The notes under the pieces were generated by a model. That model did not search any database and was not told where the DNA came from. It worked only from the letters and a program-made list of their open reading frames with translations. A stretch of DNA of 64,000 nt from Lunatimonas salinarum. Lineage in GTDB: Bacteria; Bacteroidota; Bacteroidia; Cytophagales; Cyclobacteriaceae. The stretch is from assembly GCF_017811155.1 (NCBI RefSeq), contig NZ_JACVCV010000001.1, positions 62,001 through 126,000 of the forward strand, written 5' to 3'. Positions 27,644 through 37,516 of the stretch are shown piece by piece (the first letter of the stretch is position 1; each line of letters opens with the position of its first letter). The translations under genes and the position numbers were made by a program.

Positions 27644-28825
27644 CTATGCTTCAGTGTCTGCTGCCAGCAGTAGGGCACTAATATGGCCGTAGGCAAAGGA
27701 GAATGCCTGTAGATTAGCTCCGGGTGCATCGGAGTACGGAACATGATCGGGCATGACCATGCCATCAAATTCCACATCGCGTAGTGCCCTGACTACATGG
27801 AAGAAATTCATGTCGCCGTTGTCAGGGTACACTTCCTGAAAGTTATTCCACCCGCCCTTTATATTCCTGAGGTGCACGTTAAAGATCTGCTTTCGCTTGC
27901 CAACCCACTCGATGATGGGGAAGATTTCCGTGGCAGGGTCTTTCAAGCCTTCTGCAATGGATCCTATGCAGAAGTTAAATCCATGGTATGGACTGTCGTA
28001 AAGCTGTGCAAAGCGCTTGATTCCTTCAAATACGTCAGGGCTGTTCCAACGGGTAATCCCCCTAAACCCGGCGGCTACCGGAGGGTCTGCAATATGGTTG
28101 GCCAGTTTCACTTTATACTCTTCGGCTACCGGCAGTACCCTATCCAGAAAATAGGTAATCCGTTCAAAAATCTCGTCAATATCCACGTTGCCAGCCACCG
28201 TCAGCGGCTGTTCCGTTTTTAGTGCCTCCTCGTAATTCCATGTACTATAGCTCGCAAAACCTCTCTTGGGGTCGATGGTGCGTTCGGTACGCAAAACCGG
28301 TAAGATCGTGGTATTGTAATTCAATACCTTAATTCCTGTCTTTGCAGAAACTTCTATCATTTGCTGCACCATCTCGATTTCCTTGTCCCGCTCAGGGTTC
28401 TTTCCCAGCATGATGTTAGGAATCATGACACGGTCAATCCCTGCGGAAGTAAGTGGAAGGTGATAAGCATCTAAATTAATACCGTACTTCTCACAGGCTT
28501 CCCGCTTTCTAAGAGAATCATCCAAGTCCCACCCTTTCCCTTCTACAAAAGCGGGCATTCCTCCATCAAGGTGGAACACGCCATGGCGTGCCTTAAAGGC
28601 CAAGTTTTCTTCGCTGGTACCGCCCGATTGGCATCCAAGTTTCATCAACACCTTCTTTGGTTTGCTAGGCTGGGTGCCAGCCAAACCAGTCTCCTCTGAA
28701 GGCGCACAGCTCGAGAGGCTCTGACCAAGGGTAATAGCACCCACAGAACCTGCGGACAGGAGTTTAACAAAATCCCTCCGTTGCACGGATCCGGATTTCT
28801 TTTCGGATGAATTTTCGGTTTTCAT
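27644..28825 (-). CDS. Mannonate dehydratase-like TIM-barrel protein, exported
   Basis: A 393-residue protein with a Tat/lipoprotein-like leader (VQRRDFVKLLSAGSVGAITLGQ followed by SLSSCAP). The body is a xylose-isomerase-like TIM barrel most like UxuA mannonate dehydratase: NVHLRNIKGGWNNFQEVYPDNGDMN and MVMPDHVPYSDAPG sit where the metal-binding part of UxuA lies. Export of such a domain is unusual, because UxuA itself is cytoplasmic. It may process a uronate derivative in the periplasm, or act as an isomerase/epimerase. It lies between the permease and garR genes, with a 122-base gap before garR. Confidence 0.75.
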   Translation of the reverse strand: MKTENSSEKKSGSVQRRDFVKLLSAGSVGAITLGQSLSSCAPSEETGLAGTQPSKPKKVLMKLGCQSGGTSEENLAFKARHGVFHLDGGMPAFVEGKGWDLDDSLRKREACEKYGINLDAYHLPLTSAGIDRVMIPNIMLGKNPERDKEIEMVQQMIEVSAKTGIKVLNYNTTILPVLRTERTIDPKRGFASYSTWNYEEALKTEQPLTVAGNVDIDEIFERITYFLDRVLPVAEEYKVKLANHIADPPVAAGFRGITRWNSPDVFEGIKRFAQLYDSPYHGFNFCIGSIAEGLKDPATEIFPIIEWVGKRKQIFNVHLRNIKGGWNNFQEVYPDNGDMNFFHVVRALRDVEFDGMVMPDHVPYSDAPGANLQAFSFAYGHISALLLAADTEA

Positions 28826-28850
28826 ATGTGTTTGGGTTAAATGTTTGTTC

Positions 28851-30296
28851 TTAAATTAAGGGAAAGAGCTTTGCGGCCAGCATAATTACCGCAAGTCCCG
28901 CAAACCCCATGATAGTAAGTAATGGTGAAAAGGTCTTAAGTGCTTCTTTTTCGGTTAGGTTACTCATTTTGCAGACAATCCAGAACCCGCTATCGTTCAT
29001 CCAGGGGACCAATTTGGAACCACAAGCGATGGAAAGCCCCAGATAAAGTTGATGATATTCCAAGGAGGTAGTAGCCATCCCCGACAGGATTCCAGAAGCG
29101 GTGATCATGGCCACTGTGGCCGACCCTTGGGCAGTTCTGACCAGCGCCGTTATAAAGAATGCCAGTGGAATCAATGCCATCTGATAATTCGCAGTCAGTC
29201 CGGCAATGCGGCCGCTGATCCCTGTTTGCTGAAGCATAGCGCCAAAGGCACCCCCGGCAGCCGTGATAAGAATGATTACCCCGGCACTCGTCAATGCCGT
29301 CTGTACCGAGTTAATTACCTGATCACGCTCACCCTTTTTTACACGTATCACGGTGATCAACGCCGCCAGTGCCCCTAATATCAATGCCAGGTTTTTCTCT
29401 CCAAAAAAGAGTACAGCCCCAATGATCCATTGTCCCACTCCTGCACCTTGTGCAATTGCCTCAGGGGCAAAGAAGGTTTCCACACCTGCCTTTGCACTGA
29501 TCAACCCAAGCGGGATAATGATCGGCCCCAGCGAACTCAGGATGCCGGGCAAATTAGAGGAGTTTTTTTCGGAAAGTGCTTTGATTTCAGCCAAGGGTGC
29601 CTCCAGTGAATCCCGTAACGGAATTTCCCACCTCCTGTTTGCCCAGACGGCAAATACGTAACCGACGGCAATGGTCACCAATCCAACCAAAAACCCACCC
29701 ACCATCATCATTCCAATGGGAATGTTCATCTCTGCTATTAAAAACAATGGGCCAGGTGTAGGTGGTACCAGTGAATTGGCCATCGCAGCCCCAGCCGTCA
29801 CACAGAGTACCAGCAGTAAATAATTCCCTTTCAACTTCATGGCCATGGCTTTCGCCAACGGAATCATCAAGTAAAAAACGGTGTCAAAAAACACCGGAAT
29901 ACCCAAGAAGAAACTACCGGAGATAAAGGCTACTGGTGCTTTTTTCTCTCCTGTCACACCCAGAATAGATCGAACGATTCGTTCCGCAGCACCACTGACC
30001 AACATACATTTTCCAATAATGGCTGCCATGGCAATCAGAATGCCGATTTGCCCTGTAGTCGTGCCAAATGCCGTAGCAATACGGTCGCCGATGGGCTTTG
30101 CTGCCAGGGCTTCCGCAGCCGCCTGACTCATACCCCTGCTCAAGCCGTACCCAACAATGGATGCAGCTGGTGTCATCCAAGCTACCACCAAGGCCGCAAG
30201 TAGCAGTGCCAGAAATGGATTGAGGCGAAAGGCGATGATTCCTCCCACCACCAACACCATGCCTACCAACAATATAACCAAAGGATCCTGTAACAT
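28851..30296 (-). CDS. GntP-family sugar-acid:H+ symporter
   Basis: A 481-residue inner-membrane permease with 12 or more hydrophobic segments. Blocks such as ISGSFFLGIPVFFDTVFYLMIPLAKAM and LVPPTPGPLFLIAEM are signatures of the gluconate permease (GntP) family, and GSATVAMITASGI near the end also fits. In this operon it should carry an aldarate or aldonate. I take the ATG at 30296 (MLQDPLVILL), 5 bases after the aldolase stop; the frame extends to a TTG at 30305 that overlaps it. Confidence 0.92.
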   Translation of the reverse strand: MLQDPLVILLVGMVLVVGGIIAFRLNPFLALLLAALVVAWMTPAASIVGYGLSRGMSQAAAEALAAKPIGDRIATAFGTTTGQIGILIAMAAIIGKCMLVSGAAERIVRSILGVTGEKKAPVAFISGSFFLGIPVFFDTVFYLMIPLAKAMAMKLKGNYLLLVLCVTAGAAMANSLVPPTPGPLFLIAEMNIPIGMMMVGGFLVGLVTIAVGYVFAVWANRRWEIPLRDSLEAPLAEIKALSEKNSSNLPGILSSLGPIIIPLGLISAKAGVETFFAPEAIAQGAGVGQWIIGAVLFFGEKNLALILGALAALITVIRVKKGERDQVINSVQTALTSAGVIILITAAGGAFGAMLQQTGISGRIAGLTANYQMALIPLAFFITALVRTAQGSATVAMITASGILSGMATTSLEYHQLYLGLSIACGSKLVPWMNDSGFWIVCKMSNLTEKEALKTFSPLLTIMGFAGLAVIMLAAKLFPLI

Positions 30297-30301
30297 ATCC
30301 G

Positions 30302-31081
30302 TCAAGTAGAGGTGGTACCCTTTTTCAGTTGGTTTAATTTTTTAGCCAACTCCGCAGCGCCATTGGCAACAAAGGTGGCGTCGGATCCGCAGGCGATCAA
30401 TTGAATTCCCATTTGCTGGTATTTGGTGAATTCTGCCGGATCAAACAAGAGTATCCCCGTTGCTTTACCGGCACGCTTTGCCGCGAGAACAATCCGATCC
30501 ACGGCAGCTATAAACGTCGGGTGGTCCAGTTGTCCAAAAATCCCCAGAGACATGGACAGGTCAGCCGGACCAATAAAAAGTACATCCACCCCATCAATGC
30601 CCGCAATCTCCTCTACTTGCTCAACCGCTTCCCGTGTCTCTATTTGAATGATTCCCACCAAGTTGTCCTCGGTATGGAGACGATATGCATCAAACGCTTT
30701 CCCAAAAGCGGTTGCTCTAACCATTTTGGCAACTCCCCTATGCCCCATCGGCGGATAATGCATGCCTTTTACGGCTGTCTCTGCATCTTCCACCGACTTG
30801 ATCATAGGGCACATCACTCCTTCCGCTCCCACATCCAACACCCTGTGAATTCGCTGCTTTGCGACACTCTCTACCCTTACTATCGGTGCGGTGGCGGTAT
30901 GCTCCAGCGCTTGGAGCTGATGGAGCAGGTCTTTTGGTTCTCCTGCCCCATGCTCCAGGTCTATCAATACCCAATCAAATCCTGCCAGACCGACAATCTC
31001 GGCCGTGACGGCACTTCCCAGATTTAGCCAGCATCCACTCAGCGTTTCTCCCGCTTTCAATCTCTTTTTTAATCCTTTCAT
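30302..31081 (-). CDS. garL: HpcH/HpaI-family aldolase (GarL-like)
   Basis: A class II aldolase of 259 residues. Motifs are WVLIDLEHGAGEP (with the catalytic region), PMIKSVEDAE, IIQIETREAVEQVEEI (metal-binding Glu) and VLFIGPADLSMSLG (metal-binding Asp). In E. coli GarL cleaves 5-keto-4-deoxy-glucarate to pyruvate and tartronate semialdehyde; the neighbours gudD and garR supply and remove exactly these compounds, so that reaction is the best guess. HpaI-type aldolases for aromatic catabolism are the main alternative. It lies 61 bases after susD. Confidence 0.88.
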   Translation of the reverse strand: MKGLKKRLKAGETLSGCWLNLGSAVTAEIVGLAGFDWVLIDLEHGAGEPKDLLHQLQALEHTATAPIVRVESVAKQRIHRVLDVGAEGVMCPMIKSVEDAETAVKGMHYPPMGHRGVAKMVRATAFGKAFDAYRLHTEDNLVGIIQIETREAVEQVEEIAGIDGVDVLFIGPADLSMSLGIFGQLDHPTFIAAVDRIVLAAKRAGKATGILLFDPAEFTKYQQMGIQLIACGSDATFVANGAAELAKKLNQLKKGTTST

Positions 31082-31142
31082 AGTTTGGGTTTATGGTATT
31101 TGGTCATTTGTTGGATAAAGTAGCCATAATTGATATAAAAAG

Positions 31143-32666
31143 CTACTCTACATCCCACCAAACCCTCGTATCCATGATATTAGGCCCCTGACGGGCGATT
31201 GCTGCTTCTACGTTGGTGGCATTTACGTTAAGTTCTGCATCCGTATAACTCAACCGTCGTATAAAGGGCTCTGTCTGAAGGTCACTTCCCGGAAAAGGGT
31301 TGGGCGTTAACTGGGGATACCCGGACCTTCTGAAATTCGCCCAAGACTCTGGCCCTAGCAGAAAGGTGGATACCCAATATTGTGTGTTAATCTGTTCCAG
31401 TTCCTTGCCCGACTCTAACGGGTGTGTTTGAAGATATTGTTGAACATCAGCGGGGGCCACCGCCGTGTTTGCGCCATAAGTACCCAATTGCTGCATGTGG
31501 GCTTCTATCCCTCTTGTATAAAAATCCGCCGCACTGCCTCCTGTCCAGCCCCGGTGCGCTGCTTCTGCCAAGAGGAGTTGCGTTTGACTGTAAGTAAGCA
31601 GGAAACTGGGTGCCTGAATACCCGCCATTCGGGTACGATCTAGCTGGGAGTAGTCCCACAAACTCACCAAACCGCTCTCCTGTACTGCAGTATTGATTGT
31701 AGTATTGTCAAAACCCAACGGCATTCCTATTTGCAAATTAGGATCTCGGTTTGCATTAGCTGCTATTTGCCCCGCGCCACTCGCTGCGCCCACGTATCGC
31801 ACCGCGATAGAGGAAAGCCTAGGGTCGTTGTTCTCTTTAAGAAAGGAAACAAAATCCTCCGCAAGGTAGAAGAATGCTGACTGCCCGCCATTAAGCTGCG
31901 CGCCAATATTATTGGTGAAATTTGCCGTATGCCTGATGATCGCATTATCGGCATTTGACTGCATTAATCCACCATTTACGGCTTTGGTGACATATTCCGC
32001 TGCTTTGGTGGGGTTGACTTTTGAGTGCCTCATGGCTGCTCGGAGCAATAACGAGTAACCGAACCGCTTCCATTTGGCCAAATCACCGGAATAGAGAATC
32101 TCGGATGCAACAGCAGGACCGGAAGGGTTGATAGAGGCAGATGCGTCGTCCAATTCCCTCAGGATGTCATCGTATATTTCCTCCTGCGGGTCGTAAAGCG
32201 GACTGGTGATACCATTCAAAAAAACCCTTCCGGCTTCGAAATAGGGAACATCCCCATAGGTGTCGGTAATCACCATAAACGTGTAGGCCTTCCAAATGCG
32301 AATCAGATGTCGTAAATTATCGTACTGCGGCCTCCCTTCTGTTGCTTCCAATGCCGTAACCAGGTTCTTGATGCCTTCCCTATAGCCGCGCTGCCAGTTT
32401 CCGGCAGCTACATTTCGGTTGTCCTGATTGAAGTTAGCTGCAGCGCCTACCCCACTGAAAGGGGTAATCATTTGTTTTACGATGGTGGTCTCGTAGCTAA
32501 GGTTTCCATACTGGGGTGCAGAAGCAACTATCGCAGTGTTCAGCATAAATACCGGTTCTACCGAAGTCAGGGCGTTGGGATTAACGTTCATCTCGTCAAA
32601 CCCGCTGTCGCAGGAGGCCCCCAACAAGAGACCGCCGATTAAGATATATAAATAAATCGCTTTCAT
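31143..32666 (-). CDS. SusD-like outer-membrane lipoprotein
   Basis: A 507-residue surface glycan-binding lipoprotein that caps the SusC channel. The signal peptide ends in LLGASC (Cys19). TPR-like helices dominate; the segments RIWKAYTFMVITDTYGDVPYFEA and DLAKWKRFGYSLLLRAAMR are typical of the SusD/RagB group, nearest to the SusD-like type 2 family. Paired with susC 20 bases upstream and followed by aldarate-catabolism genes, it suggests capture of a uronate- or aldarate-containing compound. Confidence 0.92.
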   Translation of the reverse strand: MKAIYLYILIGGLLLGASCDSGFDEMNVNPNALTSVEPVFMLNTAIVASAPQYGNLSYETTIVKQMITPFSGVGAAANFNQDNRNVAAGNWQRGYREGIKNLVTALEATEGRPQYDNLRHLIRIWKAYTFMVITDTYGDVPYFEAGRVFLNGITSPLYDPQEEIYDDILRELDDASASINPSGPAVASEILYSGDLAKWKRFGYSLLLRAAMRHSKVNPTKAAEYVTKAVNGGLMQSNADNAIIRHTANFTNNIGAQLNGGQSAFFYLAEDFVSFLKENNDPRLSSIAVRYVGAASGAGQIAANANRDPNLQIGMPLGFDNTTINTAVQESGLVSLWDYSQLDRTRMAGIQAPSFLLTYSQTQLLLAEAAHRGWTGGSAADFYTRGIEAHMQQLGTYGANTAVAPADVQQYLQTHPLESGKELEQINTQYWVSTFLLGPESWANFRRSGYPQLTPNPFPGSDLQTEPFIRRLSYTDAELNVNATNVEAAIARQGPNIMDTRVWWDVE

Positions 32667-32686
32667 ATGAGCTGAATTTTAGCTGG

Positions 32687-35600
32687 TTAAAATTTCAAGT
32701 TTAAGTTGAATCCTATGCTGCGACTGACTGGCAGACCGGTGGCTTCTAGCCCCATCATATTATCGGAAGGAAATCCAAATTGATCCGGGTGAATATGGGG
32801 CACCCACTGCTTGATAACAGCAACGTTGTTGGCTACAGCATTTAATCTAACTCCCTTCACCGGAAAGTTGGATGGTAGCAGCTTGCTGAAGTCGTATCCG
32901 AGGCTGATCTGTCTTAGCTGCCAAGAACCGGCATTAAAAACAGAAAGCTCCGAAAGCTGCAAGCTTCTTATAGATTCATAGTACAATTGTACAGGTGTTT
33001 GGGTGGTGTTGATTTCCCCATTTGGGTTGACTCCATCTCCCACGACATACCCAACATCCCTTCCTGGAAGTGTCGCCTTATCCAAACCATGACGGTATGC
33101 ATTGATGTGTGTTCCGGAAATCATCTTATGCCCAAGCTTAAAGTCAATCAAAAACGACATATTGACCCCCTTGTAATCAAACCCATTCGTAATCCCCCCT
33201 ACCCAAGTTGGAATGGCGCTTCCAAACTCCATCTGTTGAGGGTTACGAAGTGGGCGACCGTTTCCCGGGTCGTGAACGATTCGGCCCTGAGCGTCTCTCA
33301 ACAGGCCAAAACCATACAACTGTGCCATTGGCCTTCCCACCACGTGCCGAAGTTCTCCGTGAAAATCAGCTGTTCCAACTGTGATACTGTTATCACTAAC
33401 ATCCGGACCCAAATCCAAAACTTCCGTGATATTATAGGCTGCGTTAAAGCTGGCGTTCCATCGAAAGCTTTGGCTCGAGATGGGATTGACGTTCAACAGC
33501 ATCTCCACCCCTTCGTTTTGGCTTCTTCCTACGTTGATCAACTGACTCAAAAATCCAGTCGCGTCAGAAAGCTGGGCCTGCAAAATCTGATCCCTAGATA
33601 ACTTGTGGTAATAGGTTACCTCAAAGCCCACCCGGCTATCAAACAATTGCATTTCTAAGCCAAACTCCCTTTCCTGAACCGTCATTGGCCGTAAGTTTGG
33701 GTTTGGAACCACCGAACCGGCTATGCTGCCCAGTGGCTGCGGAACACCGTTCGAATTTGGAAACTGCTGCGCATTGATGTTAAAAAAAAGATTATTGGAA
33801 TAAGGCTGAACGTCTGTGTCACTCCCTACTTCTGAATAACCTGCCCGAATCTTGCCGAAGGTAATCCACTCGGGAAGTGTAGAGCCAAAAGCTTGGGAGA
33901 ACACAAAGCTACCTGTAATGGATGGATATAAGATAGAGCGATTAGCAGGTGAAAGCGTTGAAAACCAATCGTTCCGGACTGTTCCATTGATGTAAAGAAA
34001 TTCCTTATAGGAAATTTCTGCGGAACCATATAACGAATTTACCTGCCGCTCTGAAAACTGATAGATCGGATCTCTCAATCTGCTATTGCCGATGGTATAT
34101 AAATCCCTGGAAAAGAAATCCTGCACATATACGTTGTGCCTACTAAACCTTCGATACATTTGATTGCCACCGGCGTTGACCAAAAAGCCGAAATCACCCA
34201 AGGTTTTGTTTGCACTGATCAAGAAATCCGCATTCACCTCCCGCACGTTGGTCGCATCCTGTACGTATTGTCCGTTTACGAATCCAGCAGGTGCCGGTAC
34301 TTGTCGTTGGGTGCCATGGGGCAGGTTGTATTCTTGTTCCCTTGCAAAAAAATCCTGCCCTACTCGACCCTGCACAAATAGCCAGTCCGCAAGATCGTAC
34401 TTTGCGGTGATATTTCCGAAAACCCGGTCACGGTCTATTAAATCAAAGCGCTTTAATGCGAAATAGGGATTGGTCCGGTTGGTGAAGCGAGACCAAACAT
34501 TTTCGTTACCATTTGGATCTTCCGCATTGTCTCGGAGTACATCCATGGGCATGGAGGTAGCCAAGGTGTAGATAATTACCGGGCTATAGTCTTGCTCTGC
34601 AATATTGGGTGGGTTTTTCCGATGTTCCTTTGAGTAGTTGATGTTTCCAGAAATAGTCAACTTTTTGCCGACTGTTTGGGTAAAGCCAAAATTTGCTGTT
34701 TTCCGATTAAAATCAGAATTGGGCATAACAAGCTGATTATCCATGTTGGAAACCATCAGGTTAAATCCTCCATTATCACCGGACGATGCGACGGAGAATG
34801 AGTTGGTCCAGGTATACCCGTTTCGGTAAAACTCTTTAAATTGATTTCGCTGTGGCTCGTATGGTACTTCCAAATTATCGAATAAAATATGCGTCATACC
34901 AGGCTGAAATCGCTCTCCAAAACTCCATACACCAGAAGTTGGAAACGGTGAAGTTGGCCGAACGCCATTTTCTCCCTGACCATATTCAAACTGATAGTCT
35001 CTGAAATCCAGTGGGGTGTCGTGGGTAAAGTTGGAGTTAAACTCCACCGAAACACCACGACCCGTTCCGCGATTTTTGGTCGTAATCATAATGACCCCAT
35101 CCTTGGCCCGAGAACCATACAAAGCCGAAGCCGCGCCTCCTTTCAATACCGTCATTGATTCGATATTATCAGGGTTGATACTGTTCAATCCATCTCCTCC
35201 ATCTGAGGTTCGGTTGCTGCCCCTGTCCGAAAAATCCCCTCTCGCACCAAAATTCGTATTGTCCAGCGGTATGCCATCCACGACGATCAGTGGAGAGTTG
35301 TTCCCTCCAAAGGATGATTGGCCCCTAATCCGAATCTTACTGGTGCCCGATGGTCCGGTACCCAGCGAGGTGATATTTACTCCTGCCATTTTGCCCTGCA
35401 GGGCATTCATAAAGTTCGGTGTTCTGTTGATGGTCATCTCGTCCTGACTCACCGTGCTGGTAGCATAACCGAGGCTTTTGGCTTCGCGTTTGATACCTAA
35501 TGCGGTGACCACTACTTCTTCTAGTCCGGTGAGGTCTTCCAACATGGTCACATTCACCCGCGTTTGGGTACCAATCACTACACGCTGACTTCTAAACCCA

Positions 35601-36181
35601 ATAAACGAAAAGACCAACACTCCTGCGTCAGGGGCAGTAATGGTATAATTTCCATCCAAGTCGGTTACCGTTCCCTGCGTAGTGCCCTCTACCAATACGG
35701 AAACCCCGGGCAACGGAACGCCGTTTCCATCGGTAACTTTTCCATTTACGGTAATATCCTCTACCTGAGGATCAGACACAGGTAGGCTAGGTTCCAAGCG
35801 TACATGAATGTTTTGGTTCACCAGTTTGAAGCGTAGTCTTGATTGAAGCGAAATTTCATGCAACAAATCGTACAATGAAACGCCCACGCCTGCGACAGAT
35901 ATGCGATCTTCTGATTGCATAACACCTCGGTCGAATACGAACCGTAAGTTCGTTTTTGCCTCAAGGTCTCTAAACAGTTCCCGAGCAGTGACGTCGCTGA
36001 GCTCTACGGACACCTGCTGATCCATTACTGGAATGTCAACGGTCTCTTGAGTACTGTTCCTCGCTATAGCCAAGGCGGCTATTCCTTGCGAATGGACTAC
36101 GACTGGCATGGACAGCCCGAGGATAATGCCAAATAGGACTGTCCGCACGTAGTTTAGTTTGGGTGGTAAATGATCTTCCAT
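32687..36181 (-). CDS. SusC/RagA-like TonB-dependent receptor with STN domain
   Basis: A 1164-residue outer-membrane transporter. After the signal, an STN domain (about residues 50-110, VSVELSDVTARELFRDLEAKTNLRF) is followed by the carboxypeptidase-regulatory-like barrel (VNGKVTDGNGVPLPGVSVLVEGT), a TonB-box-like region (EEVVVTALGIKREAKS), the plug and the beta-barrel, which ends in the aromatic residue Phe (FNLNLKF). An STN domain signals to a FecR anti-sigma factor when substrate binds. fecR is directly upstream (55-base gap), which matches. Confidence 0.95.
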   Translation of the reverse strand: MEDHLPPKLNYVRTVLFGIILGLSMPVVVHSQGIAALAIARNSTQETVDIPVMDQQVSVELSDVTARELFRDLEAKTNLRFVFDRGVMQSEDRISVAGVGVSLYDLLHEISLQSRLRFKLVNQNIHVRLEPSLPVSDPQVEDITVNGKVTDGNGVPLPGVSVLVEGTTQGTVTDLDGNYTITAPDAGVLVFSFIGFRSQRVVIGTQTRVNVTMLEDLTGLEEVVVTALGIKREAKSLGYATSTVSQDEMTINRTPNFMNALQGKMAGVNITSLGTGPSGTSKIRIRGQSSFGGNNSPLIVVDGIPLDNTNFGARGDFSDRGSNRTSDGGDGLNSINPDNIESMTVLKGGAASALYGSRAKDGVIMITTKNRGTGRGVSVEFNSNFTHDTPLDFRDYQFEYGQGENGVRPTSPFPTSGVWSFGERFQPGMTHILFDNLEVPYEPQRNQFKEFYRNGYTWTNSFSVASSGDNGGFNLMVSNMDNQLVMPNSDFNRKTANFGFTQTVGKKLTISGNINYSKEHRKNPPNIAEQDYSPVIIYTLATSMPMDVLRDNAEDPNGNENVWSRFTNRTNPYFALKRFDLIDRDRVFGNITAKYDLADWLFVQGRVGQDFFAREQEYNLPHGTQRQVPAPAGFVNGQYVQDATNVREVNADFLISANKTLGDFGFLVNAGGNQMYRRFSRHNVYVQDFFSRDLYTIGNSRLRDPIYQFSERQVNSLYGSAEISYKEFLYINGTVRNDWFSTLSPANRSILYPSITGSFVFSQAFGSTLPEWITFGKIRAGYSEVGSDTDVQPYSNNLFFNINAQQFPNSNGVPQPLGSIAGSVVPNPNLRPMTVQEREFGLEMQLFDSRVGFEVTYYHKLSRDQILQAQLSDATGFLSQLINVGRSQNEGVEMLLNVNPISSQSFRWNASFNAAYNITEVLDLGPDVSDNSITVGTADFHGELRHVVGRPMAQLYGFGLLRDAQGRIVHDPGNGRPLRNPQQMEFGSAIPTWVGGITNGFDYKGVNMSFLIDFKLGHKMISGTHINAYRHGLDKATLPGRDVGYVVGDGVNPNGEINTTQTPVQLYYESIRSLQLSELSVFNAGSWQLRQISLGYDFSKLLPSNFPVKGVRLNAVANNVAVIKQWVPHIHPDQFGFPSDNMMGLEATGLPVSRSIGFNLNLKF

Positions 36182-36236
36182 GGTTATTTTCGGTTGTTTT
36201 TTTGAATTGGACTAGTGTTTTTATTTAGGCTTATGG

Positions 36237-37298
36237 TCAATAGGTAAATTTTATGGTTACGTTATTTCCTTTTATTTGATATTCAATAGGATACACAAAT
36301 TGCAATCCCAGCAGTATGTCCTCTAATTTCTCATTGTCATAGCGTCCGTTCATTTGCCACTCCTTTTGGGGAGACCCAAAAAGTTGAATATTGACACCGT
36401 ACCATTTTTCCAATTCGTCAAAAAATTCCGACATACCGGCATCCTTAAACAACAGCACACCCTCTTTCCAAGCGATCGTAGCATCCACGTTAAACGACCC
36501 TACAGAGTAGGTTCCTGACTTCCTGTCCAACGAAAGCTCTTCTCCCGGTACGAGTAAATGGTTTTTACTTTCCAATCGGGTGTCCAATAGATTTACCCGA
36601 AGACTGCCTGTGACCAAAGAAACCCGTGTATTGAACTCGTGCGCACTTGCGTTCACATTGAAACTTGTCCCCAATACTTCTAGCTCTACTCCCTCGGCAA
36701 CGACCATGAACGGTATCGAATCGATATGAACCACATCAAAAAATGCTTCGCCGATCAGCTCAACCCTTCGGGCATCGCCGCTGAAATACTCGGGAAAGAC
36801 CAAAGAGGATGCGTGACTGAGATGCACCATTGTTCCGTCCGGCAATTTCAACAATGATTTTTGTCCCTTTGGATTGTCCACGGAGATCATGGTAGGGACT
36901 TGCACGGTAGGTGATTCTATTACTGTTGGAAGAAACTGATTTGCGATAAAGGCCCCCATAAAGCTGAGCAACAAGATCGCTGCTACCCTTACCCACTGTT
37001 TGGCAAACCAATTGCCCAGGTTACCACCAAAAAATACGGCACTGTTTTGTCGGCTTGGATCTACATTCAGAATGGCAAGCAGCAGTTCATCGCATTCCGA
37101 TTCGCTCAGCCGCTGATTTCCAAAATCCAACCGCTGAATAAACTCTACTGCCCTTTCAAATTCCTGCTGATTTTTTGCATGATTTTTGCGCCAGTTCTCC
37201 CAGAAAAACGTGGTTTCTGGACTGGGATCGAGGACCCAACGTACAAACTCTTCATCAGAGATCAATTGAGTAAAAATAGGGTTATCCGGGCTTATCAC
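36237..37298 (-). CDS. FecR-family anti-sigma regulator
   Basis: A 353-residue single-pass membrane protein. The cytoplasmic N-terminus (about 120 residues) would bind an ECF sigma factor; one membrane helix follows (VRVAAILLLSFMGAFIANQFL near residues 122-142); the periplasmic part has the FecR block (GTMVHLSHASSLVFPEYF, VLGTSFNVNA) and a C-terminal DUF4974-type domain that contacts the STN domain. The start is a GTG at 37298, with an in-frame stop two codons upstream. No sigma-factor gene is next to it: the region upstream is a divergent moaD. Confidence 0.9.
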   Translation of the reverse strand: MISPDNPIFTQLISDEEFVRWVLDPSPETTFFWENWRKNHAKNQQEFERAVEFIQRLDFGNQRLSESECDELLLAILNVDPSRQNSAVFFGGNLGNWFAKQWVRVAAILLLSFMGAFIANQFLPTVIESPTVQVPTMISVDNPKGQKSLLKLPDGTMVHLSHASSLVFPEYFSGDARRVELIGEAFFDVVHIDSIPFMVVAEGVELEVLGTSFNVNASAHEFNTRVSLVTGSLRVNLLDTRLESKNHLLVPGEELSLDRKSGTYSVGSFNVDATIAWKEGVLLFKDAGMSEFFDELEKWYGVNIQLFGSPQKEWQMNGRYDNEKLEDILLGLQFVYPIEYQIKGNNVTIKFTY

Positions 37299-37516
37299 AA
37301 CTTAATCATTCTCATACATAATAACAAAGAGTCTTTTGTTTCAAATGATACCAGTTTTACAAAACTTTTTTTTAATTTTTTCTCGCATTGATAATTCGAA
37401 GTCCCAGTTACTGAACAATTCACGCGTTCAACGGATCGCAACACATAAAATCCCGGTTGAGTTATGGCCTTGCAAAGGATATTTAGTAATTTTAATTTTC
37501 TGAACAATGCTGTAGT

